Source: Paraspadella gotoi
Taxonomy: Eukaryota > Chaetognatha
Length of the DNA: 64,000 nt
Direction: 5' to 3'
Assembly: GCA_051294375.1 (NCBI GenBank)
Contig: CM119267.1
Span: forward strand, 615,523 to 679,522
The notes beneath the pieces were generated by a model. It was not told where the DNA came from. It saw nothing but the letters and a program-made list of their open reading frames with translations, and ran no database searches. Position numbers and translations under genes: made by a program. Position 1 is the first letter of the stretch. Each line of letters begins with the position of its first letter. Of the stretch, positions 12,933 through 24,206 are shown piece after piece.

Positions 12933-13364
12933 GAAAAGGGTGTAGGGGCGGGAAGTGAAATGGGGAGGATATACTTTCATTACCGTCAAGTGCAGTATTT
13001 TACTATGTTGCCCAAGTATTGATAAAATCTTCTTTCGCCCTTCGTCTACGCCAAACTTATAAAAAGAATTGATTCCCTCATTCGGATCATCTCGATTCTC
13101 TTTTCTCTGTTGACTTCGCCTTTGCGTCACTTTTATAAAATCTACATATAAAATCTGTATTTTCGTTATGTTTTTATCATTTTTTCGTTAAAACGAGGAA
13201 AATATTCTCGTTTCTTTAAAATCGTTAATGATTGAATACTAAAACGACATCCATTCCATTATTTTTTTTATACAATTAATATATATATATTTCCTGCCTT
13301 TTCGACCAAATAAATATTTATATTTTTTCGAACTTTTTTCCTCGTGAGCATTAAGCAAAAAAAA

Positions 13365-16300
13365 ATGTCCGACACGTGGAATCAAATTCAAGATTTTAAA
13401 AACAAACAAAATTCTCTTCGCGAGAAACTCAAACGTCGAAAAGCAGAGAGGGAAGGACTCGTGGCTGGACTCTTGGACGCTGGCGGGGGCGGTTCCTCCT
13501 CCGCCCCGCTCGAGACAGTCCCGGCCCGGCGCCCGCCGACGCCAACGGTTCGCCGGCTCCTTCGACGACGCCGTCCACCCATGCCGCCGTCGACGCCTCA
13601 GCCTCCCCCGCCGCTGCAGCTCCGCTTCCCCCGCAAGCCCCTGCCGTCGCTCTCGACGCTGAAGTCGAGATGAATCTCTACGTCCTTCTCTGCGACGTCC
13701 GCATCCCAGCCGCCACAAAGGTGACTTAATATCATTTGCATATTGTGGTCTTGTTTCTTTTTTAAATTTCTGGTGTTTTTGTAATAAAGTAAGAAGAAAT
13801 GAGTGAAAGGAGTGAATAAACGAGACTGTGAGAGAGTCTTGATTGAAAGCTTGCAGGGACCTGCTATGTCATTATCTTGTAAGAGTGATGGAGGCCTTAA
13901 ACCACCAAAGCCTGTCCAAAGTCAGGGGCAAGATAGCTTATTTATTAAATGAATGGATAATTTTTATATTGGTTGTACCAATTTCATAGATTTTGATCCT
14001 TGAAAATACCTTTCAAGTGAAGAATACTAGTTGTCCTTAATCCTTAGAATTAACCGCTGCCAAAACTAATTAAATATTGCGGTCATCAAACACGAAAGTC
14101 GTTGATTAACTTTCCCCCCAATTCAGTCCCTTCGCAACTCGATCTCCCGCGCGATGGACGGGAAACCCGTCTCCCTCGCCGTCGTGGACGACCTGCTGCG
14201 GAAGATCGCCGCTCAAGGCCTCGTCTCCCTCGACGCCGTCACCGACGAAGAGGAGGCCGCAGCGGCCGGCGACTTCCGCGTCGTCGGAACGGAGCAGAGC
14301 AAACTTGTCGCCATGGCGACGCACATCGTGGGCGAAGAAAAGCTGGAGGAGATGAGAGGGAGGAAGAGGAAGGAGGCGGAGGAAGAGGAGGAAGAGAGGA
14401 AAGAAAAGGAGGAAGGGAAGAGGCCGACGAAGAGGATGAAGAATGGGAGGAAGGAAGAAGGAAAGAAAAGTTCGGACGAAGATTCTTTGGATTTTCTTTT
14501 GTCGGCGACTTCGACGAAAGAGAAAGAGAAAAAGGAACAGAGCGAAGATATTCTTTATCTTCTTTCCAAACCGACGGCGAAGGAGCAGAGTCTGTCGGAG
14601 AAGTTTAGGTGATGAAGTTTCCTCTCGAACAATCTTTCTTTCGTCAATCCAATTTGGATTCGATTGATAATATAATAATTATATTATTATTATTATAATA
14701 ATTAGCTAATTTTTTATTAATATCAATTGTTAGTTTAATCATCGTTGCCATAATTGACGCCGTTCTATTTCATCGTTTATTCAGATCCGCCGGCGGGAAG
14801 CAGATCAAAGATTTTTGCGATTACATCACCAAAGAGGAATGTCGCCGACAAAGCAAGGACGGACACATTTGCGCCAAGTGAGTCAGCGCCCCTTTGAGGG
14901 TGGGTCGAGCGAAATTAAATTCGAATCGAATATATTTAGATAATTTTGATAATTTTAAAACCATTTCTTCTTTTCTCTCTCTCCCTCTCCCCCTCCCCCC
15001 TTTTTCCTCCACCACTCAAGAGTGCACTACCGCAAGATCCTCTACAAACATACGGACGAGACACTCGGCGACTGCTCCTTCCTCAACACCTGCTTCCACA
15101 TGGACACCTGCAAGTACGTCCACTATGAGATGGACGAGCAGGCGCCTCGCTCCGAGGTCGTCGCCGCGGAGACGTTAGCGAAAAAGTATCGGGTCCAAGA
15201 GGACACGATGCTCTGGCCGGCCCAGTGGGTTCAGTGCGACCTCCGCTTCTTCGACATGACCGTCCTTGGAAAATTCACCGTCATCATGGCCGATCCGCCC
15301 TGGGACATTCACATGGAGCTGCCCTACGGAACCATGTCTGACGACGAGATGAGAAAGTTGCCCGTTCCCAATCTCCAGGTGAGTTCGTTGGAAAAGTCGA
15401 TCCGCATTTGATATACATATATAATTATATAAATATTGATATGTAAAATATATTTGATATTCTTCTTCAACTTGACCAATCACCATCATTTCCAAGGATG
15501 ACGGCTACATCTTCTTGTGGGTGACGGGTCGGGCGATGGAGTTGGGTCGAGAATGTCTCTCTCTCTGGGGCTACGACCGGGTTGATGAGATCATTTGGGT
15601 CAAAACGAATCAACTGCAAAGGATCATCAGAACTGGAAGGACAGGTAACGAATCCTTTTCGCCAATCCAATCTTTTGCACAGAACCATTTCGATCAATTT
15701 TTTTCGATTTATCTATCGTTCGATTCAAATTTTTTCCCCCGAATTTTTCAAATAATGATTTCTTTTTCAGGTCACTGGATCAACCACGGAAAGGAGCATT
15801 GCATCGTTGGAGTGAAAGGGAATCCTCAGTGCAATCGAGGTTTTGACTGCGATATCATCGTCGCCGAGGTCCGTCCAGCCCATTTATTATTATTTGTATT
15901 ATTCCGATTGCTGAGCTTTTTTTTTGCCCACCTTCTCCCGATTCAGGTTCGCGCGACATCTCACAAACCCGACGAAATCTACGGCCTGATCGAACGCCTG
16001 GCGCCTGGCAGGAGGAAGATCGAGCTGTTTGGTCGGCCTCACAATTCGCAGCCTAATTGGACCACGTTGGGAAATCAGGTAGAGAGGCCGCGCGCGCGAG
16101 AGAGAGAGATTGAGACGAAGAACTGTGTTCATCGATGCTGAGTTCGATCTCTCCAGCGAGCAAATTGATTTAAAGACGGATCTTGAACACTTAAACACCA
16201 TCGCCTCGGTTTCCCTCCATTTCCTCTCAGGTCGACGGAGTCAGACTCAGCGAACCCGACGTCGTCAAGCGATTCAAAGCCGTCTACCCCGACGGAAACT

Positions 16301-16395
16301 GCATGCGGCCGCCGGAGTGGTGGCTCAAGGAGCAGAAGAAACTCCAGCAAAAGCAAAAGGAGCAGGCTGAAAAGTTCCAGCAGGCCTCCATATGA
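13365..16395 (+). CDS. METTL3: N6-adenosine-methyltransferase catalytic subunit METTL3
   Basis: Catalytic subunit of the nuclear METTL3-METTL14 writer, which methylates adenosine N6 in mRNA using S-adenosylmethionine. Exons: 13365-13720, 14127-14608, 14785-14877, 15021-15378, 15497-15644, 15771-15868, 15947-16078 and 16231-16395. The N-terminus MSDTWNQIQDFKNKQNSLRE matches the family's conserved leader helix. Exon 2 carries a Lys/Glu-rich nuclear-localisation-like stretch, then AKEQSLSEKFR. Exons 3-4 hold the tandem CCCH zinc fingers (DFCDYITKEEC, DCSFLNTCFHMDTCKYVH). The active-site motif DPPW is in exon 4 (ADPPWDIHMELPYGT). Conserved blocks WVTGRAMELGREC, VDEIIWVKTNQLQRI, GHWINHGKEHC and KIELFGRPHN follow. 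The C-terminus has a short Gln/Lys extension. The exon total is 1832 bases, one short of a whole number of codons, because exon 1 changes frame near 13520. Corrected length would be 610 residues against 580 in human. Confidence 0.95.
13855..13990 (+). repeat. Dispersed repeat A in METTL3 intron 1
   Basis: Near-identical to the repeated unit at 57.1-58.1 kb, running from GTGAATAAACGAGACTGTG through GGAGGCCTTAAACCACC to the terminal near-palindrome ATTGGTTGTACCAAT. Diverged fragments of the family also occur at about 3692-3718, 17515-17580, 33485-33545 and 59545-59600 on this strand, and at about 20310-20375, 49795-49915 and 59840-59880 inverted. Confidence 0.8.
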
Positions 16396-18530
16396 AGAAA
16401 ACTCTTCTCTTTAGATTCTCTTTTTCTTTTCTCTTTTTCACCTTCAATCGTTAGGGATCACGTTTTTGATTTTTTTTTTTTTTAAACTTTCATTATTCGT
16501 AACTTGTGCCTTTGTTAAGGCATCATGCGTTTCCCCCGATAAATATTAACTTGATTTGTTGATTGTATTGTTACGTTAATACATTAGTCACTCATTATCG
16601 TTATTTATTTACTTACATAAGTTTTAAATCTACTGTGGAGATAAACCTGTCGTCGGAACGAGATAGAGAAGCCCAAGAGATCGAAATTGTGATTACGCAT
16701 TTCTATTATATAGTGTTTCATCGAGTACTCGCGGAGCAACTCTATTTAAGTCACTTTTCGGTCGGTCCGTCCGTATGTCTGTCTGTTGGTTTATCCCACT
16801 TACGTTAAATTGTATTGTATTGTATTTATTCATACAGCGTGTCCGAGGACCATGGGCCACAGTGGTTTTACAAAAACACAAAGCAGATAACAGAGATAAA
16901 ATGTATATAATTTGCTTATAGTTGGTTGCTCTTTTGTTCAGACAAAAAAATCCCCAAATCTAAGGGACTGCTAGCGCCTCTTTCAGGAAATCCTAAAACT
17001 AAAATAGAATAAAAGATATAATTTTGATGCAGTGCATATAAATATACGGGCTAAGAAAGTCATGTTATGTTATATCATGTCATAAAAAATATATTTGATA
17101 AAGCAGTCACAGCGGCTCAACACATTTGAATTACCGTTCTTGTTCTTAAAAGATTCAGAATTCTGTTATGATGGAAAAAATGAGTTTTGTTACAATAGCT
17201 AGCCAAATACAGGGAGGTCCAGCACTTTCGAAAACTGTTAGAAAAAATTGTTTAGGTACATCGATACCCTATATTGCAATATGACCCGAAAATCGTGATG
17301 GAAAAATGTTACGTTCATGGCTTCTCTCCTTCAGGAACGTCTGCCTCCTCATGGACTTTTTCATAGACATTTATATTTGGTTTTATTACGTTTACAAAAT
17401 TTTTAAAAAAAGACGAGGATGTACCGGAATTGTCAACCCTCAGTGATCTCTTACTCTCTACGAGTCAACTGCTTATACTACATAGCCCCTTCCGAGATTG
17501 GGTCAAACCTGATTAATCATTATAAAGCCGTAGCCTGTCCAAAATCAGAGGCAAGAAAGATTATATATTAAATTAAGAAATAAGTTAGGCAAAACATTGC
17601 TCGATCTGCTCACAATGGTTTACAACGAAGGGTAAAAAACGTTGGTCTGGCCTTGACCGTGTCTCCAACGCCGTGAAGTCGCCGCGTGGATCTTAACCTT
17701 CCAGCCGCGACTTTTTCGAGGGGCCGTTGGGAATCGCGACGGGAGATAGAGAGAGAGACGAAGCCTACGGGAGAGGAAGGAGACGAACTGGCGGGATTCG
17801 TCACGCGCTTTCGCAACGAATTTGTTGTCCGCTCACGTGTTCGAGCCAATTGTCTTCAGTCGGACGCGAACAATCTAACTTTAAAGTTTATGAAAATTTA
17901 AGTAAAAAACGATCTTCAGTTTTATTGAAGAATTGATATTTTTGAGTTAGTAAAATTACTGATCACTAATACTAATACTACTAATACTAATACTAATAAT
18001 AGCAATACTGGGTTTGAATTAACTCTATCTGCAATAGATTTATCATTTAATGTTGATAATCTACCTGTTATTTTGTTTTCCAACTTTCCTCGGTCTTCCG
18101 CTCGTCGCGCCCTCTCTCTTCCATTTCCTCTTCCTCCTTGAAAAAAAAAGTGAATCGCGGATTCAAATTCTTCCGTTGGCTTCGGCGTCAAAATTCAGTT
18201 CAGAGTCAAAAGCGTCACCGGTCAACATCTCTCTCTCCGTCTCCGTCTCTCGCTTCGTCAACTCCTCATCTTCGTCTCTCCTCATCCTCATCTCCTCATC
18301 TTCGTCCGTCCAAACTCTACTCCTTAAATCATTCGCTTAGAATTCCTCAATAGACTGGAATTTAACAATAAATTAATCACAGAAAATTCGAAGCGAAAAA
18401 TAAAAGAGAAAAATCAACGTCGGCGGAAAAATAAAAAAAAATCATTTTAAGGAATCTTCTGCGACTTCCTCTTCGTCTCTCACTCGTTTTAATCCTCACC
18501 TTTCACAATTCGAAACTGAGAACTCTCGCC
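16396..18530. other. Intergenic region between METTL3 and cyclin A, with repeat remnants
   Basis: About 16720-17160 resembles material at 43490-43660 in inverted orientation: shared pieces include CTAAGGGACTGCTAGCGCCT, and GAATTACCGTTCTTG toward the other end. A further piece containing GAGTACTCGCGG recurs at about 44500. About 17515-17580 is a fragment of dispersed repeat A. About 17640-17870 is GC-richer with short open frames on both strands but none resembles a known protein. The last 200 bases before 18531 are the likely promoter and leader of cyclin A. Confidence 0.45.
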
Positions 18531-21500
18531 ATGGCCGACTCGGTCCTCGCCTCACGATCCCTCAACCAAGAGAATGTGGCCCCACTCGGCGACGCCAAGA
18601 CCCGCCTCAAAGACTCCGCGGTCGGACGCCGCCCCGCTCTCGGCACAATCACCAATAACGGGACGAGAGTGCAGCCCAACCGGGCGGCCAAGGTGATGTC
18701 ATGGGGCATGGCATGGCTTGGGGTTTTCATATTTTAATGTTAAGTCCGAGATAAATCAATACTAATGTTGTGTCGAATAAAGTTCCTTACTTATTTTAAG
18801 ATTAAAAATTAAATTAATAATTAATTTTTTTCTTTTTGCTTCCAGACCAAAACTTCCTTCACCGTGTTCACGGATGGCGACGAGAACGCCGCCCCGCCCG
18901 CCCGACCGCCGCCGGCCCGCAGCGGCGCCGCCTCCGCCGCCCCTCAACCCCTTCGCTCCTTCCAGATCCACGAGGATAAAGAGAATGAACCGGCGCGGGC
19001 GGCGCCGTCCAAAGGGCTCTCTCTTCGCGCCGCCGACGCCGTTCTCTCCTCCTTCGACGGAAGCGGCGTCTTATGCGGGGCCAAGGGCGGCGCGGGCGGC
19101 GCCAAGGCGGCGAGCGCCATCCCGAGGGTCTTTCAACTCACTGACGATGCGTCGCTGTTTGATAAGGTAAGGGAGTCGAAGGTGAGGCGAAGGTGAGGCA
19201 CGGACGAATTTCTTGGCGTCTGATCTCGATTGTAGGCGCCAAGACCAGACACCGTGCGAGAATAAAAATCTGCGGAAATTAAATTAAATTAAATTCGAAT
19301 ATATTTCGTCTTTTTTCGCGTTTTTTTTCCGCGACAATGGGTCTGTTAATTGATTTATAAGAAAGTCAAGGTGAGTGAGAATTGATAAGAGGAAAGAATT
19401 GATGGGCGGGGGCCGTTTTCGTTTCATAAAAACGTTTCGATGGTTCACCGTCACGCATTAACCTATTACACATCACTCCACTTCCTCCATTAACCCGTAA
19501 CACTTCACTTCCCTTCCCCCCTCAAGGAATCTCCCATGAAGATCGACTCCTCGCTCCTTCAACTGGAGCGATCACTTCCGGACATCGATGACCCAGAGTC
19601 GAGCGACGATCCCGTTTTCGACTGTCCCGAGTACGCCGCCGACATCTACGAATATCTCGTCCAGGTCAGTTTCTCCTTTCGACCGACCGACCGACCGAGA
19701 TTGATCACGAGTTCATCATCAAAACGAGTCATTCCATTACATTGTGGCGTTATATTCACGCCGCTTCACGTTCATCATCGTTCAGCCAATTCCATTGGCT
19801 CAGAGGGGGAACACATCATCCCAGGCGGTGTGTTCCATCCACAGTCCCTAACGACTTCCCTCTGTTGGCAAAGCGAGACTGTTTTAGGGTAACCGCGCCA
19901 GTGACAGGAGGCGTCACTGAGGGTCGGAAGCCCCCAAAGCCAACAGTGAGATGCCCCATCCCAATGGGCATTACTTTTGGTCAAAATGCCTAAGATTAAC
20001 TCCCCCCTCCCGCTTTGTCCTTCAGTTCGAATGCAAGACGCGACCCAAACCCAAGTACATGCTCAAGCAGCCGGACATCAACATGAACATGCGGGCCATC
20101 CTCGTGGACTGGCTCGTCGAAGTCTCGGAGGAATACAAGCTTCATGACGAGACGCTCTTCCTCGCCGTCAACTACATCGACAGGTGAGGGGAAAATGTTG
20201 GATATTTGGGGAGGGAAAGGAAAGGGTAAGGTGTCGAGATTAAGGAAAGGGTAAGATTTGTCGGTGACGCTAATCGATCGCTTTCTACTTTTTAATTTGT
20301 CAGGTTATATTTCTTAAAAAATTGGTCGAACCAATATAAAAATTATCCATTCATTCAATAAATAACCTTTCTTGTCATTAGACCTTTGATTTGATTTTCT
20401 TTTCCAATTTCTTTAAGTGTTCTATTGTGAGGAAATGATGCCACTTCCTCTTCAACTAGTTTTAATATTGTCAAGAAAATTTAAAGGCGAAAAATTGTCT
20501 TAGTCAAACATCTGAATTTCTCTTTCCCCATTTTCTTTTCGCGCCATTTCTCGAGTCGTGTTTCGGTCACGTGTTTCTATTCGGTCACGTGTCTCCCTTT
20601 TGGGTCACGTGATTTTCTGCCTTTTTCTTTGGTTCAAGTTTTGACCTGAGATCCGTCTCTTCCTCTTCCTCCTCATTCGCCTCCCCCTTCTCCCCCCCTC
20701 GCCTTTTGTTTTTCTCTCTTTCTTTCTCTCTCTCTCACTCTGCCAGTTTGAGAGAGAGAGAGAGAAAGAGACGCCAAAGGAGTAGGAACACATGGCAAAC
20801 GTTAACCATTGCATTGTTCCTCCCGATGTTTCATTTGCATATTCTTTATTCAATTGACTGATTTAGATTCCTCTGCCTTTTTCTTTTGGGTCCAAATGCT
20901 TGAGACCATTTTGTGGCAGGGACAAAGATTCGTCTCAACTCTTCTCCTCGATCCTTCCTCCCGCTTCCAGATTCCTCTCCCAGATGTCGGTGCAGCGCGG
21001 GAAACTCCAACTCGTGGGAACGGCGGCGATGTTCATCGCTTCAAAGTTCGAAGAGATTTATCCTCCCGAGTTGAGCGAATTCGTTTACATCACCGACGAC
21101 ACTTACTCAAAGAAACAAGTCTTGAGGATGGAGCACCTCATCCTCAAAGTAAGGAAGAGATATAACATTACTCCCCCACCCCACTCTCCTATCTGAGGAT
21201 TTGCAATTTGAATCCGGATGACTGATCATTTGTTTATTCGTCTCCGAGAAAAGTTTTGAACGGATTTAAAAATCTCGGCCGCCTCTCGGCTTTCCTCGAT
21301 ATTAATCATTCTCGAAACAAAATGACAAAATTTTTGTTGCAAATGACCGGTTTACATCTTGAGGCTATTTTATTATTTTATATGCATTTTCCAGGCCTCT
21401 ATCGCTCGTCTCGTTGTTGCAGATATCTAGATTTATATATTTATATTTTAATATTATTTATATATATATATTCCTCTTCCACTTTTCTCCGTGAGGTTCT

Positions 21501-21986
21501 CGACTTCGACATGGCCACGCCCACCCGCGGCGTCTTCCTCCGTCGCTTCAACAAATGGTCAACCGCTGACGAGATAACGGATTCTCTTTCCAAGTTTCTC
21601 GCCGAACTGACCCTCGTCGACGGAGATCCTTTCCTTCAGTACGGACCTTCCCTCGTCGCCGCTGCCTCCGTCTGCTTGGCGCGACACACCCTCGGCCACG
21701 AAGCCTGGCCCGACACGCTGGCGACCAAAACGGGATTCGCCTTGGACGATTTGGAGGATTGCCTCAAGGACATTCACAAGTAAAAAGACTAGGGAGAGAA
21801 ACCCTCTTCTTATATAAATTTAAATTAATAATTGTTAAAATAATAATTATTTCCATTTCGATCGCTCGCAGAGCGTTTTTGACGGCAGGCACGCATCAGC
21901 AGCAAGCAGTACGTGAGAAGTACGCCAACGCCAAGCATCACCAAGTTTCGACGCTGAATCCTCCGACTTCGCTTCCTTTCTGCTAA
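18531..21986 (+). CDS. CCNA: Cyclin A
   Basis: Regulatory subunit of CDK2/CDK1 in S phase and mitosis, nuclear. Exons: 18531-18692, 18846-19166, 19527-19664, 20026-20183, 20971-21148, 21496-21779 and 21872-21986; the sum is 1356 bases, exactly 451 codons plus stop. The N-terminal region carries a destruction box RPALGTITN (residues 34-42) and a KEN box (EDKENEP) in exon 2, both APC/C degrons. The cyclin box begins with YAADIYEYL and includes the diagnostic [18 protein letters not shown], then [13 protein letters not shown]. The second cyclin fold lies in exons 5-7. The C-terminus has [16 protein letters not shown], close to the family's usual ending. The A-type motif set and the degrons separate it from B-type cyclins. 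Intron 2 carries a short hairpin element 31 bp after the donor. Confidence 0.95.
19198..19257. repeat. Short hairpin element, copy 2 (cyclin A intron 2)
   Basis: A 60 bp unit bounded by GCACGG and CCGTGC, with an inner perfect complement CTTGGCG and CGCCAAG. It shares GCACGGACGAATTTC at one end and GACCAGACACCGTGC at the other with the copy at 12251-12306. It can fold into a stem of at least 13 pairs with loops. Confidence 0.65.
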
Positions 21987-24206
21987 TTTTATAATCATAT
22001 CTCCCTACTTTTTCGCCCCCATCCCCCACCCCTTTCCCAATTTCCCTTTAAATTGTTCCTTCTAACAGTTTTTTTTAGATGAGCTGTGGCTAATTTCCTC
22101 CCCTGATCCGTCTCACCCTTAGGCTTAGACTTAATTCTTCATTTAATTCACCAAAGTTGGGCCTTCGACCCGAACCGTGGTAATTTTGCGTTGCGCCCAT
22201 CTCTCGCCTTTCGCTTCGACCTTGATTTCATTTTGATATTTTTTATTGCCGATGCCTTTTTTAATTTTCCATGTTTTGTTGAATGTTTTTAATGTTGTTT
22301 TTTTTAATTAAGACTGTCGTCGTTTTTACGGTCGCCGCGTTTGGAGTTCGCGAGAAAATTAATGTTTTCTTGCCTCGCGCGAAGGACCGCGAAAGCGATT
22401 CACTTACAAATTATTTTTCATCGTCGCTTATTTAATTTTTTTATTTTAATTAGCGGAAACGAAAAAATTGCGATTGTTTTTGGATTTTTTTTTATTAATT
22501 ATGAAGTTTTGCATTGTTGTAAATGCAGGTGAAGGTAGCGTGTTGTAGCTCGCGCGTGATCGTAGTCAATTCCAAACGCTCTCCGTCTCTCTCGTTTTCC
22601 AGCTTTATTATTTTTTGTTACGCAGTTAGTATAAAGTTATAAACTGTACAAAAAAATTTGTTTTGAATAATACGTTTTTTAATTTAAAAAATATTAAAAT
22701 AAAAAATTTGTGTATACAATCGCTTTTTGCTTTTCAAATTAAAGACGAGTCAGTTTTTGTTACAATTGTATTGCGTGATCGAAAATGGGTCACGGAAAAT
22801 GGGTCACTCGCAGATCGATGGTTGTGACGGCACCGCTGAGGAAATCTTACTTCGCCAATTATTAATTTTATTCCTTGAGATTTTAAGGCAAACTTGTTAT
22901 CAGTATTAAAGTTTAAACTTCATTGAAAGTTATCGTTAGTTAAGCAATTTGACAGTTTTATTGAATTCAAAAGGCTGTAAGCCACCTATTTATTCCTAAA
23001 GTTGTTCAGAAAACTTAGGAGAAGAGCTCCGTTAGTAATTGTAATGTTTTGCTAAGCAACAAGCTGCTGTCAAATCAAGTTTAGAATTTGTAGGGCCGAA
23101 GTAAAGATCGAAGAATCTGTCTGCTAATTCATTTTTTTTATTAAAATTCGTGACGAATTATGGTGAGCTGACGTTGTATTAGTAAAACAAATATTTGATA
23201 AAGGAAAGTACACTGTCTCCATTAGATTAGAGACTCCACAAGCCCATTTTACGCTAAGGATTTGAGCACTTCACAGCAACAGTCCTTATAACCAATGATT
23301 GAAAATCATTAATCGCTTGTCTACAGGGGTCTCTGGTTAATCTCTGATTGCTCAAAATTATTTGCCCCACCGTAGAAGCGGATAACAGTTAATCATCAAA
23401 TACGAACCTAAAGCCCATTTATGATCTTTAGGTCATAGATTCTGACTCTTTTTCTTCGGTTCGTACGATAAACAGAATCTGTTAAGCTTTAATCAGTCGA
23501 GAAACTCAAGATGTTCAGTTTGGAATCATTTCTTAGAGGCTCACAGTCCGAAAGGCGGCGAATCTTTCTCTCTCTTACTCTTTCTCGTAAGCAGAGAGTC
23601 GTCCTGGTTATTCCTGGGTTCAACACGGAACAAGTGAATCCGCTTTTGGTTCTAATTTTTCTTCACAACAGGAATGCTCAATAAGTGAATAGATTTATTC
23701 GGACCCAAAACAACAACAAACGGCTAAATTTTACTTTCGCCGACCGCGGTTTTTGAAAAACTATTTAAAAATACTTATTTAAAAAAAAAAATAGTATAAT
23801 TTTGTATAAATTTCAAAATTATTGTCAAACTTAAAAACGCTGATGAAGACTTGAAGATATGTCGAAACATGTCCGTTTTATAAAAATAAAACAAATCGTT
23901 GTTAAAAAAAAATATCTAATTCCCTAAACCACCCCTAAACCACCTTTAACCCTAACCCCCTCCCTAACCCCGGTCGGCGAAAGTAAAAGTAACCCCAACA
24001 GACAATCAAGATTTTTGAAAAGTTCGCCAAAGATAAAAAAAAAATTGTACTTTGGTCAATTATTTTTGTCAATTTAAAAAGAATTCGGTTCGCTAAGAAC
24101 GAGATCCATCAATTTTATAAACTTACGAGTTACTCAAACTTAATAATAAACAAATATAAACAATACTCACCCCATCAAGACCCCACCCTTCGCCCCTCCA
24201 TCAAGG
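21987..24206. other. Intergenic region between cyclin A and the sulfotransferase
   Basis: The first several hundred bases probably hold the cyclin A 3' UTR. The remainder is AT-rich with no supported gene. It contains the inverted-repeat element listed separately at 23725-23995. Confidence 0.4.
23725..23995. mobile_element. MITE-like element with terminal inverted repeats
   Basis: TTTTACTTTCGCCGACCG at about 23730-23748 recurs inverted at about 23970-23988, enclosing roughly 220 bp. Inside are a CTGATGAAGACTTG...GTCGAAAC stretch flanked by AAAACG and CGTTTT (about 23834-23885) and a run of CCCTAA-like units (about 23925-23968). It is too short to encode a transposase. Target-site duplication was not identified with confidence. 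Confidence 0.5.

Noticed and set aside
23925-23968. CCCTAA-like units as a possible telomere remnant
   Set aside because: Only a few imperfect units, and they lie inside an inverted-repeat element in the middle of gene-bearing DNA.
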